64,000 nucleotides of DNA from Sepiola atlantica (Eukaryota; Mollusca; Cephalopoda; Sepiida; Sepiolidae), in NCBI GenBank assembly GCA_963556195.1, contig OY744553.1:6927104-6991103 (forward strand), given 5' to 3'. Positions 63,666 to 64,000 of the stretch are shown piece after piece (the first letter of the stretch is position 1; every line of letters begins with the position of its first letter). The notes under the pieces were generated by a model that ran no database searches, was not told the DNA's origin, and saw nothing but the letters and a program-made list of their open reading frames with translations. The position numbers and the translations under genes are program-made.

Positions 63666-64000
63666 GAGGCCTGTCTAAAAGATATCTGACCTAAGGCCAG
63701 AAAAAATATTTCAAATACGTGACGGGGTTGGGACCCTAATCCCCTTCAAAGTGCTTGCGCACACTTAGCCCACCGATCCATCCACTGCCGGAAGTCTTCT
63801 TTTGGAATGGTGTTCATCTCCGCCGTCGCGTTAGATTCAGCAGGTGTTTTGAGAAGATGCGATGGGTGTAACACAAATTACGGAGTGGTTCAACCGATTC
63901 AAAAATTGCCGCACATCAGCGGAGAGTGATCAGCGTTCTGGCAGGCCCTAAACTGCTCGGAGTGCAACTGGTGTTAAGAGGGTGCGAAAAAAGAGATAAT
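63664..64000. mobile_element. Rearranged mariner-like element, incomplete at window end
   Basis: From 63664 the end reads cgaggcctgtctaaaagata. 63690-63836 on the minus strand encodes a mariner transposase C terminus (IPKEDFRQWMDRWAKCAQAL, then a stop). From about 63856 the plus strand encodes an N-terminal helix-turn-helix segment (VTQITEWFNRFKNCRTSAES, DQRSGRP, then a stop). C- and N-terminal parts on opposite strands cannot come from one intact copy. Confidence 0.75.

Overview
The window is a piece of a repeat-dense eukaryotic nuclear genome, most likely a mollusc. The support is indirect: spliced exons with GT/AG borders, abundant (TA)n tracts, several families of non-LTR retrotransposons, SINEs, Penelope-like hammerhead modules, and the recurrent motif aagggagata (near 3168, 5640, 10319, 10849), which I associate with molluscan repeats. 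There are no bacterial-style operons. Nearly all long open frames are shadows of tandem repeats or decayed transposon ORFs.

Region 1 (1-18 kb) holds the only host gene I can defend: six minus-strand exons (17753-17933, 14467-14543, 8136-8264, 4381-4476, 3366-3467, 1243-1410) that join in frame into a LAPTM4-like four-pass endolysosomal membrane protein with two PPxY motifs at its C terminus. The N-terminal exon was not found. The introns are filled with minisatellites, LINE fragments, a hAT-type element (6734-7341), a GGTRCT-ended DNA transposon (8589-9222), a tRNA-derived SINE (10392-10602), and a complete U2-snRNA-headed SINE (14014-14352) with a 16-bp target duplication.

Region 2 (18-44 kb) is a mosaic of nested mobile elements: a second GGTACT-ended transposon (18074-19022), LINE copies from at least three related lineages plus RTE-like and RLE-type fragments, further U2-headed SINEs, a solo LTR (40737-40939), 5S-rRNA-derived sequence fused to a 248-bp tandem repeat carrying hammerhead-like motifs (32926-34312), and several long fold-backs embedded in (TA)n tracts. 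Hammerhead ribozyme-like motifs recur at 17080, 24937, 28322, 30393, 33029-34311, 34599 and, most completely, 36202-36247 (minus strand).

Region 3 (44-61 kb) is satellite DNA. About 250 copies of a 38-bp repeat (44355-53986) lie inside one terminal inverted repeat of a DNA element spanning 44205-55126; the opposite inverted repeat carries only about two copies, so the satellite appears to have grown asymmetrically from a transposon-borne seed. About 75 bp further on, about 314 copies of an 18-bp AT-rich repeat (55205-60868) follow; these create a meaningless 1904-codon open frame.

Region 4 (61-64 kb) contains degenerate U2-headed SINE sequence, an inverted copy of the 9.6-10.2 kb repeat with an expanded 32-bp minisatellite, a near full-length U2-SINE (62760-63115), and a rearranged mariner remnant running off the window end.

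The most novel items are the transposon-seeded satellite, the U2-headed SINE family that shares its 3' tail with a tRNA-headed SINE, and the hammerhead-bearing tandem and fold-back modules. All homology statements come from reading the sequence and recalling families; no searches were run.
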